Assembly: GCF_017306585.1 (NCBI RefSeq)
Contig: NZ_JAFKIC010000116.1
Span: 1-64,000 of the forward strand
DNA: 64,000 nucleotides
Source: Mesorhizobium sp.
GTDB lineage: Bacteria; Pseudomonadota; Alphaproteobacteria; Rhizobiales; Rhizobiaceae
Direction of reading: 5' to 3'
Below the pieces are notes generated by a model. It made no database searches and was not told the DNA's origin. It was given only the letters and a program-made list of their open reading frames with translations. Positions 1 through 9,772 of this stretch are shown here, in pieces; the first letter of the stretch is position 1, and each line of letters begins with the position of its first letter. Both the position numbers and the translations under genes were made by a program.

Positions 1-441
1 CCAGGCTTCCCAGGGCATCACGGTGGAGAGGAAAGGCACGCCGGCGGCTTCGCAGGCGTCGGCCACCGGATTGATCACCTCCGGCGTGGAGACGGCGAGC
101 ATCAGGTCGATGGCCTGGTTGTTGATCAGGTCCTTGGCGAGCTGGCCGGCGCGTGACGGATCGGACTGTGTGTCCTGGTCGAGGATCTCGACGCTGTATG
201 TCTTGCCGCCGAGCTGGATGCCGTTGGCCAGCGCCTTGCGGGCGAGATCGAGCACATAGCCGTCGGTCTGGCCGAAACCGGCCAGCGGGCCGGTGCGCGG
301 GCTGACGAAGCCGACCTTGAGCGTGTCGCCGGCCGCGAAGGCCTTACGGCCGCCAAGCGCGAGCGCCGTGCCGCCGGCGATCGAGGTAGCGATGAACTGG
401 CGTCGCGAAATGCTGGATTTGTTGCCAATAGAATGGGTCAT
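1..441 (-). CDS. ABC transporter substrate-binding protein, N-terminal part (candidate protocatechuate uptake)
   Basis: This is the first 147 codons of a periplasmic binding protein of the branched-chain amino acid/aromatic (LivK-like) type; the window edge cuts off the rest. The start at 441 has a strong GGAGGGAGG ribosome site just upstream. The N-terminus has a twin-arginine-like SRRQFI motif, then a hydrophobic stretch ending in KAFA, so export by Tat is likely. The mature part begins DTLKVGFVSPRTGPLAGFG, the usual first strand of this fold. A PcaQ-type operator and a promoter copied from the pca operon lie 80 bp upstream. PcaQ of Sinorhizobium meliloti is known to control a protocatechuate ABC transporter, so an aromatic-acid ligand is inferred. 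The ligand itself cannot be read from this fragment. Confidence 0.85.
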   Translation of the reverse strand, partial: MTHSIGNKSSISRRQFIATSIAGGTALALGGRKAFAAGDTLKVGFVSPRTGPLAGFGQTDGYVLDLARKALANGIQLGGKTYSVEILDQDTQSDPSRAGQLAKDLINNQAIDLMLAVSTPEVINPVADACEAAGVPFLSTVMPWEAW

Positions 442-485
442 GCGTTCCTCCCTCCAATCTCCTCAACGACTAGAGTGCACCAGCG

Positions 486-537
486 ATTTGGTTCGGTAAA
501 ATGATATTTTGCGGTGTTTTATTAACTCCTGGGTTAG
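486..537 (-). promoter_or_regulatory. PcaQ-type operator and promoter of the ABC transporter gene
   Basis: A dyad TTAACT-N4-GGTTAG lies at 522-537, close to the published PcaQ site ATAACC-N4-GGTTAA. Eight bases away, 486-513 is a 28-bp block identical to the block upstream of pcaD (1491-1518, opposite strand). In gene sense it contains TATCAT, a plausible -10. It points toward the substrate-binding gene at 441. The match to the published motif is from memory; function is inferred. Confidence 0.7.
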
Positions 538-541
538 TGGA

Positions 542-1459
542 TTAGCCGCCTTGCCGTGCCGCCTCTCGGACCGTCTGCAACAGGATGGAGAAGGCCGGCG
601 AGGGGGCGGTATCGGTGCGCATCGTCAGGCCGACTGGCCCCTTGGTTTCGTCCGTATCGACCGGCAAGGCGACGAAGGCGCCGCTCGCGATCTCGTTGGC
701 GACCACGCCGGCCGAGATGATCCACACCGCGTTGCTCTGGCGCATGAAAGAACGGCCGAAGGAATCCGAGACGGTCTCGATCTCGGTTGCCGGCGCGGTC
801 ATGCCGTTGGTTATGAACAGGCGGTCGACGAAGGGGCGGATGACGGATTCCCGCGTCGGCATCAGCACCGGGAATTCGTCGAGCCGGGCGAAGATGTCGG
901 CGCCCGGTTCCAGCAGGGGATGTCCGGCCCGCACCACGAACAGCACCTGTTCGGAATAGAGATGCTCGAAGAAGAAGCCTGTCATGTTTTCGGGCGCCGC
1001 CAGCCGCCCGACGACAAGGTCGAGCGCGCCGGTGCGCAACTGCTCGAGCAACACGGCGTTCTCGCCGGTGACGATCTTGATCGCCGCACCGGTGCTTTCC
1101 CGCAGGAACAGGCTCATGGCCTTCGGCATGACCTTTGCCGACACCGTCGGCAGCGCGCCGATGCGGATCGGATGGCGGTTGACGGCGCCGTCCTGGCGCA
1201 CGGAATCGACGCCGCGCTTCAGCGCCGTGATCGCCGAACCGGCATGGTCAAGAAAGATTTCGCCAAGCCTGGTGACGCGGATGCCGCGCCCGTCGCGTTC
1301 GACAACCGCCACACCGAGCGCCTCTTCCAATTCACGCAGCGTCTTGGTCACCGCCGGCGCGCTGACATGGAGAAAATTGGCGGCGCGAGCCACGCTTCCC
1401 TGCCGTGCGACTTCGAGGAAGGCTTGTAGGTGGCGGAAGCGGATGCGGCTCTCGGACAT
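542..1459 (-). CDS. pcaQ: LysR-family regulator PcaQ
   Basis: This 305-residue LysR-type activator has an N-terminal winged helix (FRHLQAFLEVARQGSVARAA, then SAPAVTKTLRELEEALG) and a C-terminal periplasmic-binding-like effector domain. The family activates pca genes in response to 3-carboxymuconate-type intermediates. The start at 1459 (MSESRIRFRHLQ) fits the family better than an ATG at 1495, because the longer form would run through the operator at 1467-1482. It lies between the cut-off transporter gene and pcaDCHGB; the transporter runs in the same direction as pcaQ and the pca operon diverges from it. The operator sits 8 bp ahead of its start codon, so autoregulation is likely. Confidence 0.92.
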   Translation of the reverse strand: MSESRIRFRHLQAFLEVARQGSVARAANFLHVSAPAVTKTLRELEEALGVAVVERDGRGIRVTRLGEIFLDHAGSAITALKRGVDSVRQDGAVNRHPIRIGALPTVSAKVMPKAMSLFLRESTGAAIKIVTGENAVLLEQLRTGALDLVVGRLAAPENMTGFFFEHLYSEQVLFVVRAGHPLLEPGADIFARLDEFPVLMPTRESVIRPFVDRLFITNGMTAPATEIETVSDSFGRSFMRQSNAVWIISAGVVANEIASGAFVALPVDTDETKGPVGLTMRTDTAPSPAFSILLQTVREAARQGG

Positions 1460-1466
1460 GTATTCG

Positions 1467-1518
1467 ATAACCCCGAAGTTAATGAAACGGCGCAAAATAT
1501 CATTTTACCGAACCAAAT
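1467..1518 (+). promoter_or_regulatory. PcaQ operator and promoter of pcaDCHGB-pobA
   Basis: ATAACC-N4-AGTTAA at 1467-1482 matches the published PcaQ consensus at all but one base. Eight bases on, 1491-1518 is identical over 28 bp to the block in front of the ABC transporter gene. It contains TATCAT at 1498-1503 as a candidate -10. A -35 at 17-bp spacing would overlap the operator. The pcaD start codon follows 35 bases later. Confidence 0.75.
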
Positions 1519-1553
1519 GCCTTGTGCAATGTGGAGATGGAGGACCGATAATC

Positions 1554-2363
1554 GTGCCATTCGTCACCCTTGGCGGCATCACGCTGCACCACCGATATGT
1601 CGATGCGAACGGCAGCGCGGCCCCGCTCGTCTTCATCAATTCTCTCGGCACCGACTTTCGCATCTGGGACGATGTAGTCGCCCGGCTGGCGGGCGAGAGG
1701 CCTCTCCTCCTCTATGACAAGCGTGGTCATGGCCTGTCCGGTACGGGCAGCGGCGTGCGCTCCATCGACGATCACGCCGACGATCTCAGCGCCCTGATCG
1801 ACCATTTCGGTTTCGACAGGGTCGTCCTGGTCGGCCTGTCGATCGGCGGCATGGTCGCGCAGCGGCTTTATGCGCGCCGGCCCGAACTCGTCGAAGCGCT
1901 CATCCTGAGCGACACGGCCCACAAGATCGGTACCGCCGAGAGCTGGAACACCCGCATCACGGCCGTCGAGCGGCATGGCATCGGGGCAATCGCCGATGGC
2001 GTGATGAAGGTGTGGTTCACACCGGATTTTCATGCCAGGCGCCCGGCCGACCTTGCCGGCTGCCGCACCATGCTCATCAGGCAGGAGCTGTCAGGCTATA
2101 TCGGCAGTTGCATGGCGGTCCGCGATGCCGATTTCACCCAAAGCGCAACCCACATCGCCGTGCCGACGCTCTGCGTCGTAGGCGACCAGGACGGCTCGAC
2201 GCCTCCCGATCTCGTGCGTTCGCTGGCAGACCTCATTCCCGGCGCCCGTTTCGAGATCATCAGCGGTGCCGGGCACATTCCCTGCATCGAGCAGCCCGAG
2301 GCGCTCGTCGGCCTGATCCGCGATTTTGTCGCATCGCTTTCCCCCGGAGAAACCCATGGATGA
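1554..2363 (+). CDS. pcaD: 3-oxoadipate enol-lactonase PcaD
   Basis: PcaD hydrolyses 3-oxoadipate enol-lactone to 3-oxoadipate, the last ring-derived step of the protocatechuate branch. The protein is an alpha/beta hydrolase of 269 residues, the normal length for the family. The nucleophile elbow is GLSIGG with Ser near residue 96. The C-terminal catalytic histidine is in GAGHIPCIEQ. The start is a GTG preceded by GGAGG at 1539-1543; no in-frame ATG fits. It is the first gene of pcaDCHGB, and its stop overlaps the pcaC start by 8 nt. Confidence 0.93.
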   Translation: MPFVTLGGITLHHRYVDANGSAAPLVFINSLGTDFRIWDDVVARLAGERPLLLYDKRGHGLSGTGSGVRSIDDHADDLSALIDHFGFDRVVLVGLSIGGMVAQRLYARRPELVEALILSDTAHKIGTAESWNTRITAVERHGIGAIADGVMKVWFTPDFHARRPADLAGCRTMLIRQELSGYIGSCMAVRDADFTQSATHIAVPTLCVVGDQDGSTPPDLVRSLADLIPGARFEIISGAGHIPCIEQPEALVGLIRDFVASLSPGETHG

Positions 2364-2763
2364 AGTCCCCGGCAACGCAACCAGATACCGCACCGGCGTC
2401 GCGGTTCGGCGCTCCGTGCTCGGCGACCCGCATGTCGATCGTGCCGAGGTTTCCGCGACCGATTTCGATCAGCCGTTCCAGGAAATGATCACGGAGGCCG
2501 CCTGGGGAACCGTTTGGGCTCGCCCCGGCATCAGCAAGCGCGAGCGCTCGATGATCACGCTGGCGCTGCTGGCAGCACTTGGCCATGATGAAGAACTGGC
2601 TCTGCATTTGCGCGCCACGGTCAACACCGGTGCCTCCCGCGAGGATATCCGCGAAGCGTTCCTGCATGTCGCCATCTATGCCGGCGTGCCGGCGGCCAAC
2701 AGCGCCTTCAGGGTTGCCAAGGAGGTGTTTTCGGAAATGGACGGAGCAAAGGATGTCCTCTGA
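2356..2763 (+). CDS. pcaC: 4-carboxymuconolactone decarboxylase PcaC
   Basis: PcaC decarboxylates 4-carboxymuconolactone to 3-oxoadipate enol-lactone. The 135-residue protein is an all-helical member of the carboxymuconolactone decarboxylase/AhpD fold. It carries the family core around [20 protein letters not shown], and [15 protein letters not shown] near the C-terminus. The ATG at 2356 (MDEVPGN) overlaps the pcaD stop and gives the usual length; an earlier in-frame ATG at 2326 would extend it inside pcaD. It overlaps pcaH by 11 nt. Unlike actinobacterial PcaL it is not fused to PcaD. Confidence 0.93.
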   Translation: MDEVPGNATRYRTGVAVRRSVLGDPHVDRAEVSATDFDQPFQEMITEAAWGTVWARPGISKRERSMITLALLAALGHDEELALHLRATVNTGASREDIREAFLHVAIYAGVPAANSAFRVAKEVFSEMDGAKDVL

Positions 2764-3508
2764 TCCCGGTTCCAACCGGAAGCCCGAAACCGGCGCCTTC
2801 TTCCAGCGCGACCGGACATGGCATCCGCCGGCGCTGACGCCGGGCTACAAGAGTTCGGTGCTGCGCTCGCCACAAAAGGCGCTGCTGTCATTCGACAACA
2901 CGCTGTCGGAAATATCGGGCCCGGTCTTTGGTCATGCCATTCTGGGCGAACTCGACAACGACCTGATCCACAATTTCGCCAAGCCGGGCGAAAGCGCCAT
3001 CGGCGAGCGCATCATCGTCCACGGGCGGGTGCTAGACGAGCGTGGCGTCGGCGTGCCCGGCGTGCTGATCGAATTCTGGCAGGCCAATGCCGGCGGCCGC
3101 TACCGTCACAAGAAGGACGGCTATCTCGCCCCGCTCGACCCGAATTTCGGCGGCTGCGGCCGCACCATCACGGGCGAGGATGGTGGCTATACCTTCCGAA
3201 CAGTCAAGCCAGGGCCTTATCCCTGGCCGAACGGTCCCAATGACTGGCGCCCGGCGCATATCCATTTCTCGGTCTTCGGCCACGGCTTTGCCCAGCGGCT
3301 GATCACGCAGATGTATTTCGAGGGAGATCCGCTGATCTGGAAATGCCCGATCGTGCGCGGCATCGCCGACAAAGCGGCGATCGAAGCGCTGACGGCATTG
3401 CTCGACACGCAGGCGACGATCCCGATGGATGCGCTTGCCTACAAGTTCGACATCGTGCTGCGCGGTCGCCGTTCCTCGCTGTTCGAAAACAGGCTGGAGG
3501 GCAATTGA
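2753..3508 (+). CDS. pcaH: Protocatechuate 3,4-dioxygenase beta subunit PcaH
   Basis: PcaH is the iron-bearing subunit of the intradiol dioxygenase that cleaves protocatechuate to 3-carboxy-cis,cis-muconate. It has 251 residues. The four Fe(III) ligands expected for the family are visible: Tyr117 (GGRYRHK), Tyr156 (GPYPWPN), and His169 and His171 in [11 protein letters not shown]. An N-terminal extension ahead of the beta-sandwich includes the [19 protein letters not shown] segment typical of PcaH. The ATG at 2753 lies inside the end of pcaC. Its TGA shares one base with the ATG of pcaG, so the two subunits are probably made by coupled translation. Confidence 0.95.
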   Translation: MSSDPGSNRKPETGAFFQRDRTWHPPALTPGYKSSVLRSPQKALLSFDNTLSEISGPVFGHAILGELDNDLIHNFAKPGESAIGERIIVHGRVLDERGVGVPGVLIEFWQANAGGRYRHKKDGYLAPLDPNFGGCGRTITGEDGGYTFRTVKPGPYPWPNGPNDWRPAHIHFSVFGHGFAQRLITQMYFEGDPLIWKCPIVRGIADKAAIEALTALLDTQATIPMDALAYKFDIVLRGRRSSLFENRLEGN

Positions 3509-4122
3509 TGGCCCAGTCGCTCGACCGTCTGAAGGAGAGCCCGTCGCAGACCGCCGGGCCTTATGTGCATATCGGGCTGACGCCGAATTTCTGCGGCATC
3601 GGCGGCGTCTATGCCACTGACCTCGGTGCAACCATGGTCAACGACAAGACCAAGGGCGAGCGCATCAAGCTTCACATCCGGGTTCTCGACGGCACCGGCA
3701 CGCCGCTCAGGGATGCGCTGGTCGAAATCTGGCAGGCCGATGCGGACGGGCTCTACAATTCGCCGGCCGAATTGCGCGGCGCCGCCGATCCCAATTTCCA
3801 GGGCTGGGGCCGTTGCCCGACCGACATGGATACGGGGCTCTGCACGTTCGAGACGGTCAAGCCCGGCCGCGTGCCGTTCAGGGATGGGCGCCCGATGGCG
3901 CCGCACATCACGCTCTGGATCGTGGCGCGCGGCATCAATCTCGGCCTGCACACCAGGCTCTATTTCTCCGACGAGGAGAAGGCCAATGCCGAGGACCCTA
4001 TCCTGGCGCGCATAGAGCATCGTGTCCGCGTGCCTACCCTGATCGCCGAACGCCAGGGCGACACCTATGTGTTCGACGTCCATCTCCAGGGGGAGAAGGA
4101 AACGGTCTTCTTCGACAGCTGA
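3508..4122 (+). CDS. pcaG: Protocatechuate 3,4-dioxygenase alpha subunit PcaG
   Basis: PcaG is the non-iron partner of PcaH in the (alpha-beta)n-Fe dioxygenase. The 204-residue protein has the PcaG hallmark start SPSQTAGPYVHIGLTP. The sandwich core runs through VEIWQADADGLY and the segment APHITLWIVARGINLGLHTR. In that last segment the paired metal-binding histidines of PcaH are not conserved, as expected for alpha. The end DTYVFDVHLQGEKETVFFDS is also typical. It starts on the last base of the pcaH stop codon and is followed after 19 bp by pcaB. Confidence 0.95.
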   Translation: MAQSLDRLKESPSQTAGPYVHIGLTPNFCGIGGVYATDLGATMVNDKTKGERIKLHIRVLDGTGTPLRDALVEIWQADADGLYNSPAELRGAADPNFQGWGRCPTDMDTGLCTFETVKPGRVPFRDGRPMAPHITLWIVARGINLGLHTRLYFSDEEKANAEDPILARIEHRVRVPTLIAERQGDTYVFDVHLQGEKETVFFDS

Positions 4123-4141
4123 TGGTCTGGAGATTTCAGGC

Positions 4142-6366
<2,225 letters not shown>

Positions 6367-6393
6367 GGGCGCCCTTCCTTTCCCGGAATTGCT

Positions 6394-7269
6394 CTATCCC
6401 TTGATCGCCGAGCCGACGATGGAATCGACGAAGAAGCGCTGCAGCAGGACGAACAGGATGAGCGGCGGCAGCACGGCGAGCGTGGCGCCGGCCATGACGA
6501 GGCCGGTGTTCATGGCGCCCCTGTTGTAGCTCAAGAGCCGGCTGAGGCTGATCACGATCGGATAGGCGTCGGCATTGCCCTGCAGCACGGTGAGCGGCCA
6601 CAGATAGCTGTTCCAGTGATAGACGAAGGCGAACAGCGCCAGCGCCGCGATGGCCGGCGCGACGCTGGGCGCTACGATCTTGTAGAGGATCAAGAGTTCC
6701 GACGCGCCATCCATGCGGGCGGCGTCGATCAGGTCGTCGGGCACTCCGGATATGAACTGCCGCATCAGGAAGATGCCGAAGGCATTGGCGAGGTTGGGCA
6801 CGATGATGCCGGCGAGGCTGGCGTTCAGCCCGATCGAGCCGACCAGCCGGTAGAGCGGGATCAGCGTCACGATCGGCGGCAGGAACATGGTGGCGATCAG
6901 CACCGAAAACAGAAGCGAGCGGCCCCGAAAGTGATATTTGGCGAAGGCGTAGCCGGCCATCATGCTGGTGACGAGGATGCCGGCGGTGGTGATCGAGGCG
7001 ATGACCAGCGAATTCCACATCGAGCGGCCGACATTGACCACGCCCGAAACCTTCTCATAAGCGTCGAGGCTGGGTGTGCCGGGTATCCAGACCGGCGGCA
7101 CCTGCATGCTTTCGGCCGGCGTCTTGAGACTGGACAGCACCATCCACACCAGAGGGAAGGCCGAGGCGACGGCCACGACCAGCATCAGCGTGGCGAGCAG
7201 CGCCTTGCGCCCGGATGGACGCCTGCGCGGTAACAGGCCCGACGATCCTGAAAGCTTGCGGGCGCTCAT
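6394..7269 (-). CDS. Sugar ABC transporter permease (MalG type)
   Basis: This inner-membrane permease of the carbohydrate-uptake CUT1 family has 291 residues. It has an N-terminal membrane segment (LLATLMLVVAVASAFPLVWMV) and a further set of hydrophobic helices. The EAA loop that contacts the ATPase reads DAARMDGASELLILYKIVAP. It is the last gene of the leftward operon binding protein - MalF-type permease - MalG-type permease, and overlaps the preceding permease by 4 nt (ATGA). No ATPase gene follows; the next gene is pobA, which converges on it. The substrate is unknown. Confidence 0.9.
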   Translation of the reverse strand: MSARKLSGSSGLLPRRRPSGRKALLATLMLVVAVASAFPLVWMVLSSLKTPAESMQVPPVWIPGTPSLDAYEKVSGVVNVGRSMWNSLVIASITTAGILVTSMMAGYAFAKYHFRGRSLLFSVLIATMFLPPIVTLIPLYRLVGSIGLNASLAGIIVPNLANAFGIFLMRQFISGVPDDLIDAARMDGASELLILYKIVAPSVAPAIAALALFAFVYHWNSYLWPLTVLQGNADAYPIVISLSRLLSYNRGAMNTGLVMAGATLAVLPPLILFVLLQRFFVDSIVGSAIKG

Positions 7270-8156
7270 TCCCGGTCCTTCCGGTTGGCGAGCGCGAACA
7301 GCGCGCAGACGACCACGATCAAGGACAGCATCAGCATGACCGCCATGGCCGAGCCCAGCCCGCCTTGCGCGCGCTCGATGCCGACGCGGCGGATGTGATA
7401 GGTGAGCACATTGGTCGAACCGACCGGACCGCCTTGCGTGATCAGCGCCACCGGTTCGAACACCTGAACCGCATTGATGATGGCGATGACGGCGCTGAAC
7501 AAAAGCGTGCGCCGCATCAGCGGCAGGGTGATGAAGCGGAACTGCTCGAAGCGGTTGGCACCGTCGAGTTTGGCCGCCTCGTAGAGGCTGCCGGGGATCT
7601 GCGTCAGCCCGGCGATCGCCAGCACGGTGAAATAACCGACCTGCTGCCAGACATTGAGGAAGACAATCGAGATCAGCGCCGATCGCGGCGACGACAGAAA
7701 GGGCTGCGGGCCGATGCCGAGCAGGCCGAGCATCTGGTTGAGCGGCCCTTCACCGGGTGCGTAGAGTTTCGACCAGACCAGCGCCACGGCGATCATCGGC
7801 ACCATGTAGGTGGAGAAGAGCACGGTGCGCAGCGCCGTGCCGCCGGCCACGTCGTGCTGGTAGACCATCAGCCCGAAGGCCACCGACAGCGGCAGGATCA
7901 GGATGACGGAAAGTGCTGTGTAGATGGCGGTGTTGGCGAGCGCGCCCTTGAAGTCGCGCCCGATCGATGTCGGCCCGAAGATCTCGCGGAAATTGTCGAG
8001 GCCGATGAACGAGGCGCTGGCAAACGGCGTCTGCGTCGACCAGTCCTGGAAGGACAGCCAGACGGTGAGCAGCATCGGCAACAGGATGAAGATGCCGATG
8101 AGCGTCACGGCGGGCGCCAGCATGATGCCCGCCGAGGCACGGTACCTCTCGATCAT
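7266..8156 (-). CDS. Sugar ABC transporter permease (MalF type)
   Basis: This 296-residue CUT1 permease is the partner of the downstream MalG-type protein. It has about six hydrophobic segments, starting ASAGIMLAPAVTLIGIFILL. The ATPase-contact loop reads EAAKLDGANRFEQFRFITLP. It lacks the long periplasmic P2 loop of enterobacterial MalF, as is usual for rhizobial sugar permeases. Its ATG overlaps the stop of the binding-protein gene (TAATG) and its own stop overlaps the next permease by 4 nt, so the three are probably co-translated. Substrate unknown; the family specifies sugars, polyols or glycerol phosphate. Confidence 0.9.
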   Translation of the reverse strand: MIERYRASAGIMLAPAVTLIGIFILLPMLLTVWLSFQDWSTQTPFASASFIGLDNFREIFGPTSIGRDFKGALANTAIYTALSVILILPLSVAFGLMVYQHDVAGGTALRTVLFSTYMVPMIAVALVWSKLYAPGEGPLNQMLGLLGIGPQPFLSSPRSALISIVFLNVWQQVGYFTVLAIAGLTQIPGSLYEAAKLDGANRFEQFRFITLPLMRRTLLFSAVIAIINAVQVFEPVALITQGGPVGSTNVLTYHIRRVGIERAQGGLGSAMAVMLMLSLIVVVCALFALANRKDRE

Positions 8157-9448
8157 TATTTGGCGGCGCGCTCCAGGATAGACGTGGCGTCGGCCTGCGC
8201 CGTCGCCTGCGCATCCTTGGCCGAGACCTGGCCATACTGCAACGCCTCGAGCGTCTGCTGCAGCGATTCAGAGAATTCCTGTCCGCCCGGCACGACCGGG
8301 AAGGGTTTTGCGTCGGCGAGCACGCTGACATAGCCGGACAGGAATTCGGAGCCGAGCTTGTCCTTGTGCGCTTCGATGTCCGAGCTGCGCGAGGGCAGGA
8401 TGCCCATCGACATCAGGATGTCGGACATGGCGGAAGCGCCGTTCTTGCCGGACTTCGGATTGTTGAGCCAGGCCAGGAAATCCCAGGCGGCCTTCTGCTC
8501 GGCCTGTCCGGCATTGGCGTTGACCACTGTCATCCAGGAATAGGAGATCGAATGCGGTTTGTCGCCGCTCGGGCCGATCGGAATCGGCGCCGTGGCGATG
8601 TCGGCGAACTTGTCGCCCATGCCGGCCTTCAGCGCGCTTTCCCACCAGTTGGCCATGATGATCATGCCGGTTTTGCCGGAGACGAAATTGTCGAGGAAGG
8701 GGCCGGTGGTGTTGGCATCGGCCGTGGCCATGGCCGGCACGCTGGCGCCGGATTTGATCAGGTCTTCGTAGAGCTGGAAGGTCTCGGCGGCCTGTTTGCT
8801 GTCCAACGCCGGCTTGCCGTCCTTGACCAGTTCGCCGCCATTGGAAACCAGCAGCGAGGCGAAGGGGTGGACGACGCCCGCCGCCCAGGAGTTGATCATG
8901 CCGAAGCCCTGCTGGCCGGCATCCTTGTTGGTCAGTTTCTTCGCCGCTTCCCTGAACTCGTCCCATGTCTTGGGCGCCGCCGCGATGCCGGCCTGCTTGA
9001 ACAGGGCCTTGTTGTAGTTCAGCGCGTAGACGTCGATCTCGTTCGGGATACCGTAGAGCTTGCCGCCGACCGAAGCGGCGCTGACGACACCCGCCGGCCA
9101 GGCGCCCTTGACCTCCTCGGCCACTGTATCCGGTGCGGGAGCCACCAGCTTGTCGCGGGCAAGTTCCGGCAGCCAGAGATCGTAGATGCCGCCAATCGTC
9201 GGACCGTCCGAGCCGCCGCCCTGGGAGCGAAGCGTTGTCAGGAGATCGCCGAAGGGGACTGCGCGCACGGTGACGCTAACGTCGGGATTGGCCTTGGCAT
9301 AGTCCTTCGCCGCGGCTTCCAGCAGCGCAACCGTCTCGGGCGACCAGTGGGTCAGGTAGTAGATGTTGACCGATTGCGCCCAGCCGGTGGCGGGCAAGAG
9401 GGCAAGGCTCGCGACCAGCGCCAGTTTCGAAGTCCAGGCAAACGACAT
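8156..9448 (-). CDS. Sugar ABC transporter substrate-binding protein
   Basis: This is an extracytoplasmic solute-binding protein of family 1 (UgpB/MalE type). A Sec signal peptide (LALVASLALLPATGWAQS) leads to VNIYYLTHWSPETVALLEAA, the usual first strand of the family. The preferred start is the ATG at 9448: GGAGG is 6 nt before it but directly touches the alternative ATG at 9454. The protein has about 430 residues, normal length. It is the first gene of a three-gene operon without an ATPase. The operon diverges from another sugar uptake operon across a 324-bp control region, so both may answer to the same signal. Confidence 0.9.
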   Translation of the reverse strand: MSFAWTSKLALVASLALLPATGWAQSVNIYYLTHWSPETVALLEAAAKDYAKANPDVSVTVRAVPFGDLLTTLRSQGGGSDGPTIGGIYDLWLPELARDKLVAPAPDTVAEEVKGAWPAGVVSAASVGGKLYGIPNEIDVYALNYNKALFKQAGIAAAPKTWDEFREAAKKLTNKDAGQQGFGMINSWAAGVVHPFASLLVSNGGELVKDGKPALDSKQAAETFQLYEDLIKSGASVPAMATADANTTGPFLDNFVSGKTGMIIMANWWESALKAGMGDKFADIATAPIPIGPSGDKPHSISYSWMTVVNANAGQAEQKAAWDFLAWLNNPKSGKNGASAMSDILMSMGILPSRSSDIEAHKDKLGSEFLSGYVSVLADAKPFPVVPGGQEFSESLQQTLEALQYGQVSAKDAQATAQADATSILERAAK

Positions 9449-9772
9449 CCTCATCCTCCCTTGAGCATAGCGATCACGATGACGTTATGACAACATGAAG
9501 CGAAGGCGCAAGGGCCCGTTTGCGAAAAAGCTGCATGCGAGCCCGTGCGAAATTTCTCGACCGCATCTCATATCATAAATTTATGCAGATAAAACAGGCT
9601 ATTATGCTGGCGCCACATGTCGCGAGGCCATTCTGGTCTCGCCTCGTCGGTATGCTATGCCTCTTGCGGATGGAGCTATGTCATTATAATGACTTTGCCG
9701 AGCAAATGACTCTCTCATGGCATTGGAAATGCCTTGGGACGCCAAGAACAGAGAAGAACGGGAGAACTGGCA
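9449..9772. promoter_or_regulatory. Divergent control region between two sugar ABC operons, with three palindromes
   Basis: No gene is supported here. The region is clearly AT-richer than its surroundings. It holds a perfect 12-bp palindrome CATAAATTTATG at 9574-9585, a perfect 14-bp palindrome GTCATTATAATGAC at 9680-9693, and a 6-3-6 dyad GGCATT-gga-AATGCC at 9719-9733. The last two lie within 93 bp upstream of the rightward binding-protein gene. They are candidate operators for the GntR/UTRA regulator encoded at 14457 in that same operon; this link is inferred. Confidence 0.55.

Noticed and set aside
1460..1495. Upstream ATG at 1495 that would lengthen PcaQ by 12 residues
   Set aside because: The added part is encoded by the operator itself and does not match PcaQ N-termini; the ATG at 1459 gives the usual start.
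7215..8333. Plus-strand open frame of 372 codons opposite the sugar permease genes
   Set aside because: Low-complexity Asp/Arg/Gln/His-rich translation; the minus strand carries typical permease helices and ATPase-contact loops.
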